Below, piece by piece: positions 51,865-61,128 of a DNA stretch of 64,000 nt. The notes beneath the pieces were generated by a model that did not search any database, was not told the DNA's origin, and saw nothing but the letters and a program-made list of their open reading frames with translations. The stretch covers positions 45,812 to 109,811 of the forward strand of contig CAKKRK010000038.1 of assembly GCA_919902665.1 (NCBI GenBank), given 5' to 3'. The stretch's first letter is position 1. Every line of letters starts with the position of its first letter. Source of the stretch: Nitrospiraceae bacterium. Lineage in GTDB: Bacteria; Nitrospirota; Nitrospiria; Nitrospirales; Nitrospiraceae. A program made the position numbers and the translations under genes.

Positions 51865-52668
51865 TCAGTCGATGCGAGCAGGATTCGGGACATCCTTAAA
51901 GAGGAGATCGGCAAATTGCCGGCCAAAGTTGAGCCGCTCGGTGAGGGTGGTGGCTGTGAGGAACTGTCCAGCGAGGTCCGCAAGGGCTGGTTCGCGTGAA
52001 AACATAAACCGATGAACATCTACTGGAGCGACCAACCAAAACCCTCTCAAACGAAAGAATGCGGAGATGCAATCCTCGTAAAATAGCGTCAATAGGTAGT
52101 GGGCTGTTCCTGGTTTCTCTACGAGATCCTGTGCTTTCCCCAACAGATGGTAACATTCGGCCTTCAGCCGAATCTGTTCATTGATCGATGTCGGCGGAGG
52201 ACCTTGGCGAAAGCGGTGGTGGATCTTTTCAGTCAGCTTCACACAGATGCCGTCGTGATCGAAGAGAATCCTGCCTTTTCGTAGCAGGGAGGGGAGCCGA
52301 AGTGAGTACGCGAGGTCTTCCTCGACGGACTGGTATCCATGGTAGCGAATATCCGCGAGGCGATCGCCGACACGAAGGATTTCGTGACTATCGGCCTCTC
52401 CCTTGACGAGGGCGATCAAGTCGATATCGCTGTGGAGCGTGAGAGCCTTCCGAGCTCCCGACCCGATGAGGATGACGCCGACAAGGTCACCGCCCCGTCG
52501 GCCTTTGATATGCCGTAACGCGACTTCTACATTCGCTTCAAATCCAGGGGGTGGCGGCAACTCGGGCTGCTCCGGCGGTTCCGGGACTTCGAGTAGCTCG
52601 GCGTTCAGTTCTTCGCGAGTGGGAGTGCTGGTTGTGTGCTGTGTGTCCATGACGTGTTCTAATTCCAT
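51865..52668 (-). CDS. Nucleotidyltransferase-domain protein
   Basis: 267 residues from ATG 52668 (longer frame to 52758 has no site). A short Pro/Glu-rich N-terminus precedes a MNT-type nucleotidyltransferase: 'GVILIGSGARKALTLHSDIDLIALV' holds the G-S...D-x-D metal site. A helical C-terminal part ('NEQIRLKAECYHLLGKAQDLVE...YYLLTLFYEDCISAFF') resembles HEPN-like helices, suggesting a combined MNT-HEPN protein. Such pairs are often toxin-antitoxin or antibiotic-nucleotidyl enzymes, but nothing fixes the substrate. Alone, not in an operon. Confidence 0.7.
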   Translation of the reverse strand: MELEHVMDTQHTTSTPTREELNAELLEVPEPPEQPELPPPPGFEANVEVALRHIKGRRGGDLVGVILIGSGARKALTLHSDIDLIALVKGEADSHEILRVGDRLADIRYHGYQSVEEDLAYSLRLPSLLRKGRILFDHDGICVKLTEKIHHRFRQGPPPTSINEQIRLKAECYHLLGKAQDLVEKPGTAHYLLTLFYEDCISAFFRLRGFWLVAPVDVHRFMFSREPALADLAGQFLTATTLTERLNFGRQFADLLFKDVPNPARID

Positions 52669-52809
52669 GATAATGAATCGTGTGTGCAAATCCTCTGAAT
52701 CGACTAGCGTAGCGCCTGGCGCTCGTTCTTGCTGGTCTCCAACCTCGTGGGGCCGCACCAGGCGAAAGACCTAGTCGCTTGGGCATTCTATGGATGGAGG
52801 AATATAGTG

Positions 52810-53841
52810 TCAACGTTTGAGGACGTTGGCAAAGACGTCCGCGGCTTCGTCGATCTGCTTGTCCGTGATATGCAGATGGGTGACCGCTCGATAGCTTTGT
52901 CCTCCAACGGCGTTAATAAGCACGCCGTGCTCTTTGAGCGCGGCTATGAGTTCGGCCGGAGAACGGTGCTCGTCGACGATGTCGAAGATGACGATATTCG
53001 TTTCGACGTGCTGCGGCGCAATCTGGATTGCGGAAATGTGTTGGAGTTGGCGAGCCAGTTTTTTCGCATGCTCATGGTCGGTCTTGAGCCGAGCGACATG
53101 CCGCTCTAGCGCATAGATGCCGGCGGCGGCCAGGATGCCTGCTTGGCGCATCGCGCCTCCATACATTCGGCGAAAGCGGCGTGCGTGATCCATGAGTCGC
53201 TGGTCATTCGAGATCAGCAGCGATCCAACGGGGGCGCCCAACCCCTTCGAGAGACAGAGGGAGACGGTTTCGAAGTGTTGGGCGTACACCGTCGGCGGCA
53301 AGGTGGTGGCGGCCACGGCATTAAAGAGCCGGGCTCCGTCGAGGTGCATGGGAATGCCATGTCTCACCGCGAGAGCTCGGATTTTTTCGATTGTGGAGAG
53401 CGGATAAATCGTGCCGCCACCGGCATTGTGCGTGTTCTCGATGCAGATCAAGGCCGTTGTGATGCTGTGCGCGTCGTTCGGTCTGATGGCGGCTTCCACC
53501 TGCTCGACAGTCATAATTCCCCGCTCACCGGTCACCCAATGAAGTTGCACCCCGGCCAGTGCCCCAGCTGCGCCCTGTTCATAGCGAACGACATGACTCT
53601 TGCTCTCGACGATTATTTCCTGTCCCGGTTGAGTGTGTGATCGAATCGCCAGTTGATTGGCCATGGTGCCGGAGGGGACGAAGAGCGCGAACCGCTTGCC
53701 GAGCATGGCTGCCGCCATATCTTGGAGCCGATTGACAGTCGGGTCTTCTCCATACACGTCATCGCCGACCTCAGCGCGCGCCATGGCTTTCCGCATCTCG
53801 TCCGTCGGCTTGGTCACGGTGTCGCTACGAAGATCGATCAT
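52810..53841 (-). CDS. ltaE: Low-specificity L-threonine aldolase
   Basis: 343 residues from ATG 53841 with GGGAGG upstream. PLP fold type I: '[40 protein letters not shown]' start, '[16 protein letters not shown]', '[17 protein letters not shown]', and the PLP Lys near 197 in '[13 protein letters not shown]'. It splits L-threonine or L-allo-threonine into glycine and acetaldehyde. Divergent from the ATP/ADP-carrier gene; no linked amino-acid genes. Confidence 0.93.
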   Translation of the reverse strand: MIDLRSDTVTKPTDEMRKAMARAEVGDDVYGEDPTVNRLQDMAAAMLGKRFALFVPSGTMANQLAIRSHTQPGQEIIVESKSHVVRYEQGAAGALAGVQLHWVTGERGIMTVEQVEAAIRPNDAHSITTALICIENTHNAGGGTIYPLSTIEKIRALAVRHGIPMHLDGARLFNAVAATTLPPTVYAQHFETVSLCLSKGLGAPVGSLLISNDQRLMDHARRFRRMYGGAMRQAGILAAAGIYALERHVARLKTDHEHAKKLARQLQHISAIQIAPQHVETNIVIFDIVDEHRSPAELIAALKEHGVLINAVGGQSYRAVTHLHITDKQIDEAADVFANVLKR

Positions 53842-53933
53842 ACTGTTCGGCCTCCCAAGAATTCCGTACGGTCCCGGTATTCTAACAGATCTGCCACTTG
53901 CAGGCGAAGGCACACCTGCTACACTGCGGGTCT

Positions 53934-55253
53934 ATGGTTGGATTGAATCACACACGACTGACTGGGTGGGCGTACTCCCTCGGTGTGAAACGGGAAGAAT
54001 TCGTCCCGTTGGTGTGGGCCTTCGTCTATTTTTTCTGTCTCTTGTGTGGATACTCGATTCTCCGTCCAGTGCGCGACGAAATGGCCATTGAAGGGGGATT
54101 GAAACATCTTCCCTGGATGATGACGGCGACATTCCTCACCATGCTCGCGGCCACGCCACTATTCGGATGGCTCTCGGCGCGATGCTCCCGCTACCGGCTG
54201 CTGTTGACCGTCTATGCGTTCTTTATTCTGAATCTGTTGGCCTTCTATATACTGATGATGAGTCATCTGTATCCCGAGTGGGTGGCCCGAAGTTTTTTTG
54301 TCTGGTTGTCGGTGATGAATCTCTTCATTGTGTCGGTCTTCTGGAGTTTTATGGCCGATCTGTTTACACCGGAGCAGGGGGCACGGCTGTTTGGCGTCAT
54401 TGCGGCCGGAGGGAGCAGCGGCGCGTTGGTGGGGCCGCTGATCACGACAGGCCTGACATTTATCGTTCCCGTTCCGGTGCTCATGTTAGCCTCGATGCTG
54501 TTTCTCACGCTGTGCCTTGGATGTGTCTATCGACTCGACCGATGGGGGCGCGAACAGTCCGTCCACCATCAGACGCGACCAGGTGATCCCCTTCGCGGAA
54601 GTTTCCTCGCTGGTATTCGCTTGACGATATCGTCACCCTACTTGCTTGGGATTTGCGGCTATCTAGCCTTTTTAACCATGACCGCGACGTTCCTGTACCT
54701 CGAACAGACGCGCCTGGTCTCGGAATATTTGGATCAGCCTGAAGCCAGGACACGCCTCTTCTCCTCGCTCGATTTTACGACTGGTCTGTTGACGTGGTTG
54801 ACACAGATGTTCGTGACCAAACGCGTTATCAGCCGGTTTGGTCTGGTCGCGCCCTTACTGTTTCTTCCGGTGATCAGCCTGATAGGGTTTCTCGGTATCG
54901 CGCTGTGGCCGACTCTCGGGGTCTACGTCGTCTTTTCTGTGTTGCGTCGGGTAGGGGAGTATGCGTTATCAAAGCCTGCGCGCGAGGTTCTCTTTACTGT
55001 TGTCAGCCGAGAAGAGAAATACAAAGCGAAGAATTTCATCGACACGGCTATCTCACGGGGTGGCGATGCCTCGACGGGGTGGCTGGTCACCGGAGTCAGA
55101 GCCCTGGGTGCCACCACGGCCCATATTGCGTTGGCATGCGTGCCACTCATGATTGCCTGGGCCTGGCTGGCTACCGTGCTGGCCCGTGAGGGGAAGCGCC
55201 GGTCGGCATCTACCGTATCCTTGATGACAGAGAGTTCTCGCCGTACCGTATGA
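53934..55253 (+). CDS. ATP/ADP-translocase-like membrane carrier (COG3202/MFS-like)
   Basis: 439 residues from ATG 53934. About 11-12 TM helices. The signature 'YSILRPVRDEMAIEGG' near the first TM is that of the bacterial NTT/ATP:ADP-antiporter-like group (COG3202), here a short version like those in free-living bacteria, not the ~500-residue rickettsial/chlamydial exchanger. Later 'YALSKPAREVLFTVVSREEKYKAKNFIDTAISRGGDASTGWL' is also typical of the group. The substrate is unknown. Convergent with a lipoprotein gene, 31 bases apart. Confidence 0.85.
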   Translation: MVGLNHTRLTGWAYSLGVKREEFVPLVWAFVYFFCLLCGYSILRPVRDEMAIEGGLKHLPWMMTATFLTMLAATPLFGWLSARCSRYRLLLTVYAFFILNLLAFYILMMSHLYPEWVARSFFVWLSVMNLFIVSVFWSFMADLFTPEQGARLFGVIAAGGSSGALVGPLITTGLTFIVPVPVLMLASMLFLTLCLGCVYRLDRWGREQSVHHQTRPGDPLRGSFLAGIRLTISSPYLLGICGYLAFLTMTATFLYLEQTRLVSEYLDQPEARTRLFSSLDFTTGLLTWLTQMFVTKRVISRFGLVAPLLFLPVISLIGFLGIALWPTLGVYVVFSVLRRVGEYALSKPAREVLFTVVSREEKYKAKNFIDTAISRGGDASTGWLVTGVRALGATTAHIALACVPLMIAWAWLATVLAREGKRRSASTVSLMTESSRRTV

Positions 55254-55284
55254 GTCGGTATCGCTTGTTTTGGCCTTCGTTCGG

Positions 55285-56115
55285 CTAGTCTCGAACCACC
55301 AATGAGCCGATCAGATAGGAACTGGCTCGTCCAACCTTGGTGCCCCGGATCCGGACTTCCGATACATCGCGTGTATGCTCACGGATGTTCCAGGTATTGC
55401 CAGCCTTCAGATCCGGCCAGAACCACCAGGTTCCATCGCGTTTCCGGAACCAGAGTTGAATTGCAGTATCGGGCAGCACCTGAATCGATTCCATGTCGAA
55501 ATAAGTCGGTGCACGATTCTCAGGATTGCTCACCCAAACTTTGACCCATTGATTCTGATCATGCGAAGACAGGACGCGGGGAGTTTTCGCCCAATCAACC
55601 TCTGTGCATCTAAAGTCCACAAGTTTGCCGAATCCACGGCCGAGGCCGTCTCCAGGATCCGGAAGGGTGTAGCATTCGATCCCCGTTTCCATGCTCAAGT
55701 GAAAATGTGTGAGGCCGATCGTGTCGACGTTGATGTCATGCTTGGAACAGCGCTGGCGATAGGTCCAGCAGTCGCTGTGTTTCGATGGATCACAAGTCTG
55801 CAAGGGGCCGAATCCGATTCGGCTCGTCCTGTATGCCAAGGTTGATCTCGCCTGGGAATAGATATGTTCCAGCGCGCTCTCATCGTCGAAATTGACCAGG
55901 CATTGTTGAGGACTGCTGCCGTTGGGACGGGCTTGTACGACCTTGGGCGGTTGATTCTCCCGTTCTCGTTCGGTCACTTGTTCGGGCGTAGCTTGTGTGG
56001 GGGGACCTAGCGGGTTTACCGGTTTCATCTGAGCACAGGCTCCCAGTAATACCGTCAACAATACACAGAGAGCCGTCTTGAAACCATGTCCCGTCACGTG
56101 AACTAGTGAGCGCAT
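55285..56115 (-). CDS. Lipoprotein, unknown function
   Basis: 276 residues from ATG 56115 with AAAGGAA upstream. Lipobox VLLGAC (Cys27), followed by Ala-Gln, so outer-membrane sorting is likely. After a Pro/Gln/Glu-rich linker come a Cys-rich part ('CDPSKHSDCWTYRQRCSKHD', 'GIECYTLPDPGDGLGRGFGKLVDFRC') and a beta-rich, Trp-rich C-terminus ('NQWVKVWVSNPEN...IQLWFRKRDGTWWFWPDLKAGNTWNI'). Five or six Cys could form disulfides. No family was recognised. Confidence 0.7.
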   Translation of the reverse strand: MRSLVHVTGHGFKTALCVLLTVLLGACAQMKPVNPLGPPTQATPEQVTERERENQPPKVVQARPNGSSPQQCLVNFDDESALEHIYSQARSTLAYRTSRIGFGPLQTCDPSKHSDCWTYRQRCSKHDINVDTIGLTHFHLSMETGIECYTLPDPGDGLGRGFGKLVDFRCTEVDWAKTPRVLSSHDQNQWVKVWVSNPENRAPTYFDMESIQVLPDTAIQLWFRKRDGTWWFWPDLKAGNTWNIREHTRDVSEVRIRGTKVGRASSYLIGSLVVRD

Positions 56116-56218
56116 CGCTGTTCCTTTCTCTTGCGCCAACGCGAGCCAGCATGCCAACTTCTCATTCGCCATCCTCCGGTGCAATTGTAGCAGTGAAAAA
56201 CGTGAGGCGTTCAGGTCA

Positions 56219-56248
56219 TTTACTCATGAAAAAAACGCGTGGTATAGT
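56219..56248 (+). promoter_or_regulatory. Promoter candidate for the ProA-like gene
   Basis: TTTACT, an 18-base spacer that includes an A-run, then TATAGT (4/6 and 5/6). Start near 56255, giving a ~90-base leader. Confidence 0.4.
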
Positions 56249-56305
56249 CCGAGGCTCTAAAAACCCAAGTATCCGGTATTGTCTCAGGGAGATGGAGTGA
56301 TTGCA

Positions 56306-56356
56306 ATGACCCATTGGAAGCTGTATCTCGTGAAGAATGGCCCCTATGTCGACTGA
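56306..56356 (+). CDS. Possible 16-residue leader ORF
   Basis: ATG after a GGAGATGGAG-rich stretch, reading MTHWKLYLVKNGPYVD and stopping just inside the ProA-like gene. Short leaders of this kind can be attenuation or coupling elements. No attenuator hairpin was found, so this may be chance. Confidence 0.2.
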   Translation: MTHWKLYLVKNGPYVD

Positions 56357-57713
56357 AGTTCCGGTCAAGTTGTATCTTGATAAGCTATTGAAAGATTGCA
56401 GAAAAGTATCTGTTGATCTGGCTCTGATTTTTGGTCCTGTGAAGGCGAGGGCGCTGCATGCGGTGGCCGATCGAGTTGCTGCGGATCAAGGCGCTATTCT
56501 CGCGGAAAATGCCAAAGATGTCGAGGCTGTGGGAAAGTCCTTTGAGAATGCGGACATGAAAGATCGGATGAAGGCTGCTGTGGCTCGCGTCCGTCTGACG
56601 ACCGAGCACATGAACGAGATGGTCGAGCGGCTGCATTTCATCGCCGATCTGCCGGACCCCGTCGGTGCCGTGACATCGCGATGGGAACGTCCGGATGGGT
56701 TACAGGTCTCCAGGGTGAGGGTGCCAATCGGAGTGGTCGGCGTGATCTCCGAACGGAGTCCGCTCGTTACCGTGGAATCGATTGCACTGTGTCTGAAGGC
56801 GGGCAATCTCTGTATCTTTCGTGGGGCGCCGGAATGGAAGTTGACGCATCAGGCGATTGATGGGCGATTTCGTGAGGCGGCAACGGAGCACGGCATACCC
56901 CATGGGGCCTGGGTGCTCATCGATCGCCAAGAGAAAGAAGTCGCGCTCGATCTGATGCGATCAGGAAAAATCCTCGATGCGCTCATTGTGCGTGGCGGAG
57001 CTGGGTTACGCAAGACGGTTGCGGAGCAAGCCAAGGTCCCGGTGCTGTGCGATGATGGGGGCCTCACGCAGTTGTACATCGATGAAACCCCCGATATTTC
57101 GGTCGCGCAAAACCTGGTGATCAACTCGAAGGTGCAGCAGGTGGGAGCCTCCAATTCGCTGGATACCTTGTTGGTGCAGCAGATTGTGGCTAGGCAGTTC
57201 CTGCCTCCGTTGATCAACCGCCTGCTGGATGAATTCAAGGTGGAAGTGCATGCCTGCCCAAAGACGGTTGCACTCATGGGGCAAATGGCGATGACGGGAC
57301 ATACCGCGATCATCCCAGCGACAGAGGCGGATTGGCAAACGCAGTTCGCCGGTCCGACCCTGGCTGTAAAAATGGTTGAAGACCTCGATGAAGCGTTGGT
57401 CCATATTAAGACGCATGGTCCCTGTCTCACCGCCGGAATCGCCACCACACGCTATGAGTCGGCCATGCGATTCACCAGAGAAGTTGATGCCAGTGCGGTG
57501 CTGGTGAATGCATCAACCAGGATTCATGCCGGCGATAGCTTCGGAATGGGGAGCGACGTGGGGCTGAGCGTGGGGAAACTGCACGCGAAGGGTCCAATCG
57601 GTTTGGAACAGCTGACCTGCGAGAAGTATGTGGCCTTCGGGTCGGGGCAGCTTCGGCTTCCCCATCCGGTGCCGGAAGCGTACTTTGACGCCATCATGCT
57701 CAAACGGCCGTAG
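56346..57713 (+). CDS. ProA-like glutamate-5-semialdehyde dehydrogenase paralogue lacking the catalytic Cys
   Basis: 455 residues from ATG 56346 (or 458 from 56337). The full ProA fold is present: 'AVADRVAADQGAILAENAKDVE', 'RVRVPIGVVGVISERSP', 'LIVRGGAGLRKTVAEQAKVPVLCDDGGLTQLYID', and the C-terminal 'HAGDSFGMGSDVGLSVGKLHAKGPIGLEQLTCEKYV'. In ProA the nucleophile lies in 'N-x-K-x-Q-x-x-x-x-C-N-x-x-E-T-L-L-V'; here the same stretch reads 'NSKVQQVGASNSLDTLLV', so Cys is Ser (codon TCC at 57150-57152, residue 269). Normal ProA reduces gamma-glutamyl phosphate with NADPH. Without the thiol this protein may be inactive as a dehydrogenase, or do something else. No proB is near. Its own promoter candidate precedes it. 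Confidence 0.85.
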   Translation: MSTEVPVKLYLDKLLKDCRKVSVDLALIFGPVKARALHAVADRVAADQGAILAENAKDVEAVGKSFENADMKDRMKAAVARVRLTTEHMNEMVERLHFIADLPDPVGAVTSRWERPDGLQVSRVRVPIGVVGVISERSPLVTVESIALCLKAGNLCIFRGAPEWKLTHQAIDGRFREAATEHGIPHGAWVLIDRQEKEVALDLMRSGKILDALIVRGGAGLRKTVAEQAKVPVLCDDGGLTQLYIDETPDISVAQNLVINSKVQQVGASNSLDTLLVQQIVARQFLPPLINRLLDEFKVEVHACPKTVALMGQMAMTGHTAIIPATEADWQTQFAGPTLAVKMVEDLDEALVHIKTHGPCLTAGIATTRYESAMRFTREVDASAVLVNASTRIHAGDSFGMGSDVGLSVGKLHAKGPIGLEQLTCEKYVAFGSGQLRLPHPVPEAYFDAIMLKRP

Positions 57714-57719
57714 ATGCCC

Positions 57720-57832
57720 GCTCAAAACGCTTCCCAGCTTTCTTCTCAGTCGTTCGAGCCACGTCCAGGACCCGCACTGCGTACGCCTCGTGGTTCTCAC
57801 TCCTTGCAGCCTTGCTGTGAACCGTTTTGAGC
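57720..57832. repeat. Structured 113-bp inverted-repeat element
   Basis: Outer arms 57720-57738 and 57814-57832 pair at 17 of 19 positions (10 perfect, GCTCAAAACG with CGTTTTGAGC, then 7 of 9). Inside, GAGCCACG (57756-57763) pairs with CGTGGTTC (57789-57796), one G-U. It fills the gap between the ProA-like stop and the next start. It could be a folded RNA, a terminator-type structure or a miniature mobile element. The arm ends do not match the integron attC core sites. Confidence 0.5.
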
Positions 57833-57843
57833 AGGCGTAGCAC

Positions 57844-59028
57844 ATGACGAATAACCCACTGGGGCAATCGCTTCGAGAGCATCTTGCGTGGTGGGGGCTC
57901 AGACACTTCACATCCGATCGTGAGTACTTCTTGTGGCAGCGACAACAGCTCTCCGTCGAAGAGCTGAACCAGCTCAACATCCATGCCGAACGAAGACGCA
58001 CAGGCGATTCTGTCGATGAAAGGGCGTTCTATGATCTAGCTGCGCGTCCGAAGATCTTCCCGGTTCTCTATAGCCAGCGGTATGAATATTATGAAGCGAT
58101 CGGACTGCAAGCGATGTCGCACCTCGGCAAGGCTCAGGACATGCTCGATTTCGGTTGTGGCCTCGGCATTCTGACAACCTGGTATGCCCTCCGTTTCCCT
58201 GATGCGAATGTAGTCGGCGTCGATCGCTCGCCGGCGTCCATTGCGATCGCACAACAAAAGGCGAAGGACTTGGGTCTGCGTAATCTTCGGTTCATCTGCT
58301 TGGATCTCCAAGAAGAACCTTTTTCAGGATCCTTCGATCTGGTGTTGGCGACGCACGCACTGCTCCAGGCCGAACAGGATCCTGGGATACCCAGCGAGAG
58401 TTGGCGGACGTTTGATCGTGGACACGATCCATCGCAGCAGATGGTGTTTGAACAGCGGACAGGTTTGGCGCGCCGACTTGATCACCTGTGCCAGGTTCTA
58501 CGCCCATATGGCCGCATGATTGTATGCGAAAAAACACGGCAGTTGTCCAGGCGAGTCCCGTTTCAGCGTGCGCTGGCTGGCAGGGGGTTACAGCTTGTGC
58601 AGCCTGCGGATCCGATTCACTATCGATCCATCGAAGAAGTGGTGGAAGATGGACCATTCTATGTGTTGAGTAACGGGACTCAGACCACGGCGGCTTGGGA
58701 TGAGTTGCCGGAGTTGGATGATGGGACGCTTTTCAATCTCAACACCATGCTGGCGAACTCCATCGATTCCAATGCACCGCTCTATGAGAATCATGGACCC
58801 TCGGCGCAGGTGGCCTGGGAAGAGTTGTCGGAACGAACGGTCACTCAGGAATTGACGCGCGAGGAGCTTGATGGCCGACAAGTGCATGTCGAGCTGGGCT
58901 TCGTGGATGACACGCACTATCTCTACTGCGCGAATACATTCGACCAACGGCAATTGGTCATGATGGAAGAAGCACGCGCTGCGCTTCTTGAGGCATACTA
59001 TCTAGAAGTCATACGTGGGCTCACCTAG
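57844..59028 (+). CDS. SAM-dependent methyltransferase, unknown target
   Basis: 394 residues. Class I methyltransferase, motif I 'MLDFGCGLGILTTWYAL' at about 100-116, acidic end 'VVGVDRSPASI', 'LRFICLDLQEEPFSGSFDLVLATHALLQ'. A long C-terminal extension (~240-394) has no recognised domain and may bind the substrate. A leading 'EYFLWQRQQLSVEELNQLNIHAERRR' is helical. It starts 11 bases after the structured repeat. Could act on a metabolite or on a protein such as its neighbours; no evidence either way. Confidence 0.7.
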   Translation: MTNNPLGQSLREHLAWWGLRHFTSDREYFLWQRQQLSVEELNQLNIHAERRRTGDSVDERAFYDLAARPKIFPVLYSQRYEYYEAIGLQAMSHLGKAQDMLDFGCGLGILTTWYALRFPDANVVGVDRSPASIAIAQQKAKDLGLRNLRFICLDLQEEPFSGSFDLVLATHALLQAEQDPGIPSESWRTFDRGHDPSQQMVFEQRTGLARRLDHLCQVLRPYGRMIVCEKTRQLSRRVPFQRALAGRGLQLVQPADPIHYRSIEEVVEDGPFYVLSNGTQTTAAWDELPELDDGTLFNLNTMLANSIDSNAPLYENHGPSAQVAWEELSERTVTQELTREELDGRQVHVELGFVDDTHYLYCANTFDQRQLVMMEEARAALLEAYYLEVIRGLT

Positions 59029-59224
59029 GAAATCTACTGAGTTGTACTAGCCTCTGTATACTTGCACGCCGAACACGTCCATACTATCAACATAATCTAT
59101 GTGCAGTGAGTGATAGTAACTCGCTTTTCCTGCACTGCTCCACCTTCGTAAGAGAGAGCAGTCAGACGGCATCTGGGGCTCTGTGAAGGTTCGCTCCAGG
59201 CGTGAGTCGGAAGGAGGAATCGCC

Positions 59225-59854
59225 ATGAAAGCAGCCCAGGTTCTTGTCGCGATGAGTCTGGTCTGTCTCGGCTGCTCCACTCCGCCGGAAGTCAAACAAG
59301 CCTTGATCGCCAAGGATCAGGGATATGCCGAGAACCAGCGGTTGATGGAGCAATACCGAGAGTTGGTAACGAATGTCACCGAACGGCAGCACCAGTGGTA
59401 TCGCCATGTTCAAACCAGGCTCAAGCTCAACTTGGCGTTGCAGTGGGCCACGACCAACCCCAAGGTAACCGATGTGCCCGAGCCGGAATTGGCGAAGGAT
59501 GATGCTGAACTTCTGGGATCTGAGGTCATCGCGCTGATCAATGACATTCGTCTCAAAAATCTCCCGGAGCGGAAAGGGCCGAATGGTCAGGTCGTCTTTC
59601 AGGCTGGTACAGGCGACATGAGCAATCTCCTCCAGAAGCTTCCCGAACTCACTGGCCGAGTTGTGCAGCGTGTGGAAAAGGACGGACAAGCCTCCTCAAC
59701 CGTGGATCTCACGGCCTTCGATCAGTACCGCAACAACGTGGGTGCGCTTCGCCGAATCAATGCGATTATTAAGCAGTACCTCGATATTGACGTCACTTTG
59801 TCCCGCGACGAAGTGCAGCCGCTCGCAGCGGCCGTGCGGACTTTGCGCCGATGA
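59225..59854 (+). CDS. Lipoprotein 1 of a five-gene envelope cassette
   Basis: 209 residues from ATG 59225 with AAGGAGG 7 bases before. Lipobox LVCLGC, lipidated Cys17, then Ser, so outer-membrane sorting. The mature part is mostly helical ('KQALIAKDQGYAENQRLMEQYRELVTNVTERQHQWYRHVQTRLKLN') with a likely coiled coil, an ordered central part, and a C-terminal helix 'TFDQYRNNVGALRRINAIIKQYLDIDVT'-like. No family was recognised. First gene of the run of tightly spaced plus-strand genes ending at 62908. Confidence 0.7.
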   Translation: MKAAQVLVAMSLVCLGCSTPPEVKQALIAKDQGYAENQRLMEQYRELVTNVTERQHQWYRHVQTRLKLNLALQWATTNPKVTDVPEPELAKDDAELLGSEVIALINDIRLKNLPERKGPNGQVVFQAGTGDMSNLLQKLPELTGRVVQRVEKDGQASSTVDLTAFDQYRNNVGALRRINAIIKQYLDIDVTLSRDEVQPLAAAVRTLRR

Positions 59855-59884
59855 TGGATTGCTCCTGAGCAGGAGGAAACCGGT

Positions 59885-60595
59885 ATGATCCGACAGATAG
59901 TCAGAGGCGTGAGCATCGGGCTCATCGTGATCAGCGCAGTGGGCTGTCATTCGATTCATAGTGATGCAGTCCGAGATCTGATTCGGCAGGAAGGCACGAA
60001 GATCGATGCGGCTCAGACCAATATCGACCTGTTCCAGAAAGAAACAGAAGCGCGTATCAAGTTCTTGGAACAGGCACGTAGCTCCCTCCATGAGAGTGTT
60101 AAAGCGTTGCAAGCGCAAGAAGCTAAGCATCAATTCGTGCTTTCCTCGTATCGGAATGTCGTCAGTAAGAAAGGCGAGGCGGCGTATGCAGCGGCCTATC
60201 TGGTCGGCCAAATGTACCTGATTGAATATCAGGGACTTGAAAAAGCCGTATGGGATCAGTTTGAAGAAGATTTCTGCGGCCTACGCGACACGGCCAATGC
60301 GCTAAACGACTCATGGAAGCACACGGCGGCGATCCATGCGCAGGTGAAGCGTTATGCGGATAAGTCGGGCTTGGCTTCCGTCGATCCGGAGTTCGTGGCT
60401 GCCTTGGTAGAGCAGGCCCCAGGGCAGTCTGAGCGTATCATGGAGATTCTGAATCATTCCCGGACCGTCAATGACGCATTGGAGGAGGTCACAGGCTCGC
60501 GCATCATCCGCTCACGGACACTGCAACGCGGGCATACCTTTACCGCCGACTTGGTCGACCTTCTGGACAAACTGAAGAAAGACGACGGGCAATAG
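59885..60595 (+). CDS. Lipoprotein 2 of the envelope cassette, coiled-coil
   Basis: 236 residues, AGGAGG before the ATG. Lipobox ISAVGC (Cys21), followed by His. A long helical region 'SDAVRDLIRQEGTKIDAAQTNIDLFQKETEARIKFLEQARSSLHESVKALQAQEAKHQ' is a good coiled coil that could span the periplasm, then a compact helical part. No family was recognised. Starts 30 bases after lipoprotein 1. Confidence 0.7.
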   Translation: MIRQIVRGVSIGLIVISAVGCHSIHSDAVRDLIRQEGTKIDAAQTNIDLFQKETEARIKFLEQARSSLHESVKALQAQEAKHQFVLSSYRNVVSKKGEAAYAAAYLVGQMYLIEYQGLEKAVWDQFEEDFCGLRDTANALNDSWKHTAAIHAQVKRYADKSGLASVDPEFVAALVEQAPGQSERIMEILNHSRTVNDALEEVTGSRIIRSRTLQRGHTFTADLVDLLDKLKKDDGQ

Positions 60596-60605
60596 AGGAG
60601 GTGCC

Positions 60606-61124
60606 ATGGAGACCAGTATCGCGGGGGTCGTCGGTTTTCTGGAAGATAACGATAGTTTGATCAAGCAGTTGATGGAAACCGCCGAAAGTGCTCAGGAAGA
60701 AATCGGTAACTTATCCGTTGAGGTAGATCAGGCTCGTGAGGAGGCCAAGGCCCTGATCGATCAGTTAGGAACGGTCGAATTCGAGATCGGAAAGCAGGAC
60801 GAAACCAAAGTTCGCCAAAAAGCACTCCTTGAAGCGGTGGCGGCACTACGGAAGAAATTTGAAACCTACAAGAATGATCCCCTTCGTCGAGGGATTTATG
60901 CGGCGGAAATCTCCAACCTGTACGTCCAACTAGCCAATACCTTCAATAATGAAACCATCGCGCAGATCGTTCCCTTCAGTAAGGATGAGATTCGAGCCTA
61001 TAAAGAGCTCATGAAGGAAGCCATTCTGAACGCGGCCTCGCGAAAAAAGCGGGCTGCCGTCATCAAGGCAGCCGCGCAGATCTCCAGACTTGCCTTGGGA
61101 ATTGCAGGGAAGCTAGCGGTGTAA
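60606..61124 (+). CDS. Coiled-coil protein of the envelope cassette
   Basis: 172 residues, GAGGAGG site just before ATG, 10 bases after lipoprotein 2. No signal or lipobox, so probably cytosolic or exported another way. The N-terminal ~110 residues are a coiled coil ('LIKQLMETAESAQEEIGNLSVEVDQAREEAKALIDQLGTVEFEIGKQ'), the C-terminus an Ala/Lys-rich helix ending 'AAQISRLALGIAGKLAV', which could be amphipathic and touch membrane. No family was recognised. Confidence 0.7.
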   Translation: METSIAGVVGFLEDNDSLIKQLMETAESAQEEIGNLSVEVDQAREEAKALIDQLGTVEFEIGKQDETKVRQKALLEAVAALRKKFETYKNDPLRRGIYAAEISNLYVQLANTFNNETIAQIVPFSKDEIRAYKELMKEAILNAASRKKRAAVIKAAAQISRLALGIAGKLAV

Positions 61125-61128
61125 CGCT

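Noticed and set aside
57720..57832. Integron attC site
   Set aside because: The arm ends do not fit the GTTRRRY/RYYYAAC core sites, and no integrase is in the window.
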